Source: Desulfobacterales bacterium (GTDB lineage: Bacteria > Desulfobacterota > Desulfobacteria > Desulfobacterales > SpSt-501). Taken from it: a stretch of DNA of 6,851 nt. The stretch lies in the NCBI GenBank assembly GCA_025454275.1, contig JALOOS010000168.1, positions 1 through 6,851 on the forward strand, given 5' to 3'. Below are positions 5,511 to 6,851 of the stretch, in pieces. A program made the translations under genes and the position numbers. The notes below the pieces were generated by a model, which had not been told where the DNA came from, ran no database searches, and worked only from the letters and a program-made list of their open reading frames with translations. Numbering within the stretch: the stretch's first letter is position 1; each line of letters begins with the position of its first letter.

Positions 5511-6518
5511 ATGGCTGAATCAGAGGCAACCGCGGCCGCGACCGACGCCGCCCTCGTCCGGGTGGAGGGGCTGTCTGTGCGCTTCGATGCCGGCCGGAGC
5601 GGGTTCTGGGGGCAGCACCGCCGTGTCGTGCATGCGGTGGAGGGAGTCTCCCTGCACATCCCGCCCGGGGAAACCCTGGGGCTGGTCGGTGAGTCGGGCT
5701 CGGGCAAGAGCACCACCGGCCGGGCGATCTTGAGGCGGGTGCCGGCCGCCGCCGGGCGCATCCTCTTCCGAGGGCGCGACATCACCACGATCGGCCGGGA
5801 AGAGCTCCGGCCCCTGCGCCGCCACATGCAGCTCGTCTTTCAGGACCCTTATGCCAGCCTGAACCCGCGCATGCGGATCGCCGACATCGTGGCCGAGCCG
5901 CTGGTCGTCCATGGTCTGGCGGCGACCCGGCGGGAGGCGGCGCAGCGGGTGGGGGAGCTTCTCGAGCGCGTCGGGCTTCCGCCCGATGCCGGGCGGCGCT
6001 ACCCGCATGCCTTCAGCGGCGGCCAGCGCCAGCGGGTGGGAATCGCCCGGGCGCTCGCCCTCAACCCCGAGTTCATCGTGGCCGACGAGCCGGTCTCGGC
6101 CCTGGACGTCTCGATCCGCGCCCAGATCGTGAACCTGATGCAGGACCTGCAGCGGGACCTGGGGCTGGCCTACCTCTTCATCGCCCACGATCTCGCCGTT
6201 GTGCGCCACATTTCACACCGCGTCGCCATCATGTACGCCGGCAAGATCGTCGAGGTCGCCGGCCGCGACGCGCTCTACCGCCGGCCGCTCCACCCCTACA
6301 CCCAGGCCCTGCTCTCGGCGGTGCCCGTACCGGACCCGAAGCTCCAGCGCACCCGCCGGCGGATCACCTACGGCGGCGAGCCGCCGAACCCCCTGGACCC
6401 GCCCCCGGGCTGCCGCTTCCAGGGCCGCTGCCCGCACCGCACCGGCCAGTGCCGGATCCAGGACCCGCCGCTCGAGGCGCGGGGGGAGGGGCATGCGGTG
6501 GCCTGCTGGAACACCTGA
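5511..6518 (+). CDS. ABC transporter ATPase, DppF/OppF-like
   Basis: Intact peptide-importer ATPase (335 residues) that would pair with the D-type ATPase on the cytoplasmic face of the permeases. Walker A GESGSGKST is at 60-68 (Lys66), the Q-loop VFQDPYASLNP at 109-119, signature FSGGQRQR at 168-175, Walker B FIVADEP at 188-194 with Glu193, D-loop SALD at 196-199, and the switch His226 in IAHDL. The PYASLNP form of the Q-loop segment is typical of the F rather than the D type. A C-terminal peptide-importer extension follows (HPYTQALLSAVP, then a tail with GCRFQGRC, GQC and ACW cysteines). It begins 48 nt after the D-type frame; AGGGAG/GAGAGG (5491-5501) serves as ribosome binding site and a small hairpin lies just before the ATG. 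The stop at 6516-6518 overlaps the start of an inverted-repeat element. Confidence 0.95.
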   Translation: MAESEATAAATDAALVRVEGLSVRFDAGRSGFWGQHRRVVHAVEGVSLHIPPGETLGLVGESGSGKSTTGRAILRRVPAAAGRILFRGRDITTIGREELRPLRRHMQLVFQDPYASLNPRMRIADIVAEPLVVHGLAATRREAAQRVGELLERVGLPPDAGRRYPHAFSGGQRQRVGIARALALNPEFIVADEPVSALDVSIRAQIVNLMQDLQRDLGLAYLFIAHDLAVVRHISHRVAIMYAGKIVEVAGRDALYRRPLHPYTQALLSAVPVPDPKLQRTRRRITYGGEPPNPLDPPPGCRFQGRCPHRTGQCRIQDPPLEARGEGHAVACWNT

Positions 6519-6641
6519 TGACTGCGCCGGAATTTCTGCGTTGCGCTTCGTGCCGCACTCGCTGCGGTCCCGCCGGGGCGGGATACGCCTCGCTCGGCGG
6601 CCACTCGCGCGCCTTGAACTTGGGCTTCGTGCGCAGTCATC
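6517..6641. repeat. ~125-bp intergenic element with perfect 11-bp terminal inverted repeats
   Basis: GATGACTGCGC at 6517-6527 is the exact reverse complement of GCGCAGTCATC at 6631-6641. Between them lies a GC-rich core hairpin, TCCCGCC (6568-6574) with GGCGGGA (6577-6583), and a direct repeat TTGCGCTTCGTGC (6541-6553) / TTGGGCTTCGTGC (6620-6632) with one mismatch. No coding sequence is convincing in either strand. The left end overlaps the last two bases of the DppF-like stop. It resembles, from memory, short dispersed intergenic repeats of Desulfuromonadales-like genomes; it could be a MITE/REP-type element, a structured RNA 3' end, or both. Confidence 0.6.
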
Positions 6642-6704
6642 GTCTTGAGCGGGGCAGGATCCGGAGCGCCAGGGACCCAAAGAGGGAGACTGCGCAGGAA
6701 GCCC

Positions 6705-6733
6705 AATGAATCCCGCCGCCGGCGGGATTCATT
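6705..6733. repeat. perfect 13-bp inverted repeat (strong hairpin)
   Basis: AATGAATCCCGCC (6705-6717) and GGCGGGATTCATT (6721-6733) are exact reverse complements with a 3-nt loop GCC. It is very stable and lies about 190 bp after the last gene. No T-run follows on either strand, so it does not fit a standard rho-independent terminator. It may protect the mRNA 3' end, act in termination by other means, or be a dispersed palindromic repeat. Confidence 0.6.
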
Positions 6734-6736
6734 CAA

Positions 6737-6851
6737 GGGTGGGATGAAGAAACCCGCCCCGCGCGCGGGAGTGTTCCTCTGGCCGACCGGCCGACGGGAT
6801 AGACAGGCCGACGGGACCGACGGAATCCGTTCAGCGCGCGGCAAAAACGCC
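6737..6851. other. non-coding GC-rich tail with further hairpins and CCGACGG repeats
   Basis: I find no credible gene in 6519-6851; frames open here on the minus strand run across the repeats and the antisense of the ATPase gene. Beyond the 13-bp hairpin are GGGTGGG (6737-6743) pairing with CCCGCCC (6753-6759) through one G-U, a 12-bp palindrome CCCGCGCGCGGG (6758-6769), and four copies of CCGAC(C/G)G at 6783, 6791, 6808 and 6817, two within an 11-bp exact repeat GGCCGACGGGA (6789-6799 and 6806-6816). Read leftward, CCCGC/GCGGG followed by TTTCTTC could be a weak terminator for a minus-strand gene beyond the window. Confidence 0.4.

Noticed and set aside
6705..6760. Rho-independent terminator for the transporter operon
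   Set aside because: Hairpins are strong but no uridine run follows on the + strand, so I list them as repeats instead.
6368..6844. Minus-strand frame of 158 codons across the 3' repeats
   Set aside because: It reads through the antisense of the ATPase gene and through the inverted-repeat elements, so its sequence is explained by those; no start signal or domain is visible.

Overview
The window is GC-rich (roughly two thirds G+C by eye) and densely packed, with every convincing gene on the + strand. The proteins look proteobacterial. The hypothetical protein at 694-1092 and the intergenic repeat at the right end remind me of Desulfuromonas/Geobacter-type genomes (Desulfobacterota), but that is an impression from memory, not a search result. 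No plasmid, phage, transposase, integrase, CRISPR, tRNA or rRNA sequence is visible.

Layout: (1) 11-596, a sigma70-type promoter (TTGACA, 17-bp spacer, TATGCT) driving folA, a dihydrofolate reductase with glutamate instead of the more common aspartate at the catalytic position. (2) 597-693, a short gap with a 17-codon mini-ORF that overlaps the folA stop. (3) 694-1092, an unrecognised 132-residue protein with a good ribosome binding site. (4) 1130-6518, a five-component ABC importer of the dipeptide/oligopeptide/nickel (Dpp/Opp) class, in the order exported binding protein, permease B, permease C, ATPase D, ATPase F. (5) 6519-6851, a 333-bp non-coding tail rich in inverted repeats: an element of about 125 bp with perfect 11-bp ends that begins inside the last stop codon, a perfect 13-bp hairpin, and a GC-rich stretch with CCGACGG repeats.

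How the transporter would work: the binding protein captures a peptide or similar ligand in the periplasm and delivers it to the B/C membrane channel, and ATP hydrolysis by the D/F pair drives import. The genes are tightly coupled: B-C and C-D overlap by ATGA, and the binding-protein stop overlaps a mini-ORF that runs across the start of B. Substrate cannot be told from sequence alone.

The most notable observation is that ATPase D is broken by a frameshift near 4722. Walker A lies in a 90-codon 5' frame (4498-4770); Q-loop, signature, Walker B and H-loop lie in a 231-codon 3' frame (4767-5462). The two frames meet in an ATGA overlap, and a Shine-Dalgarno-like GGGAG precedes the second ATG. 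This could be a sequencing error, a real inactivating mutation, or a naturally split ATPase. I see no strong evidence for a wholly new biological system; the split ATPase and the 3' repeat element are the best targets for follow-up.
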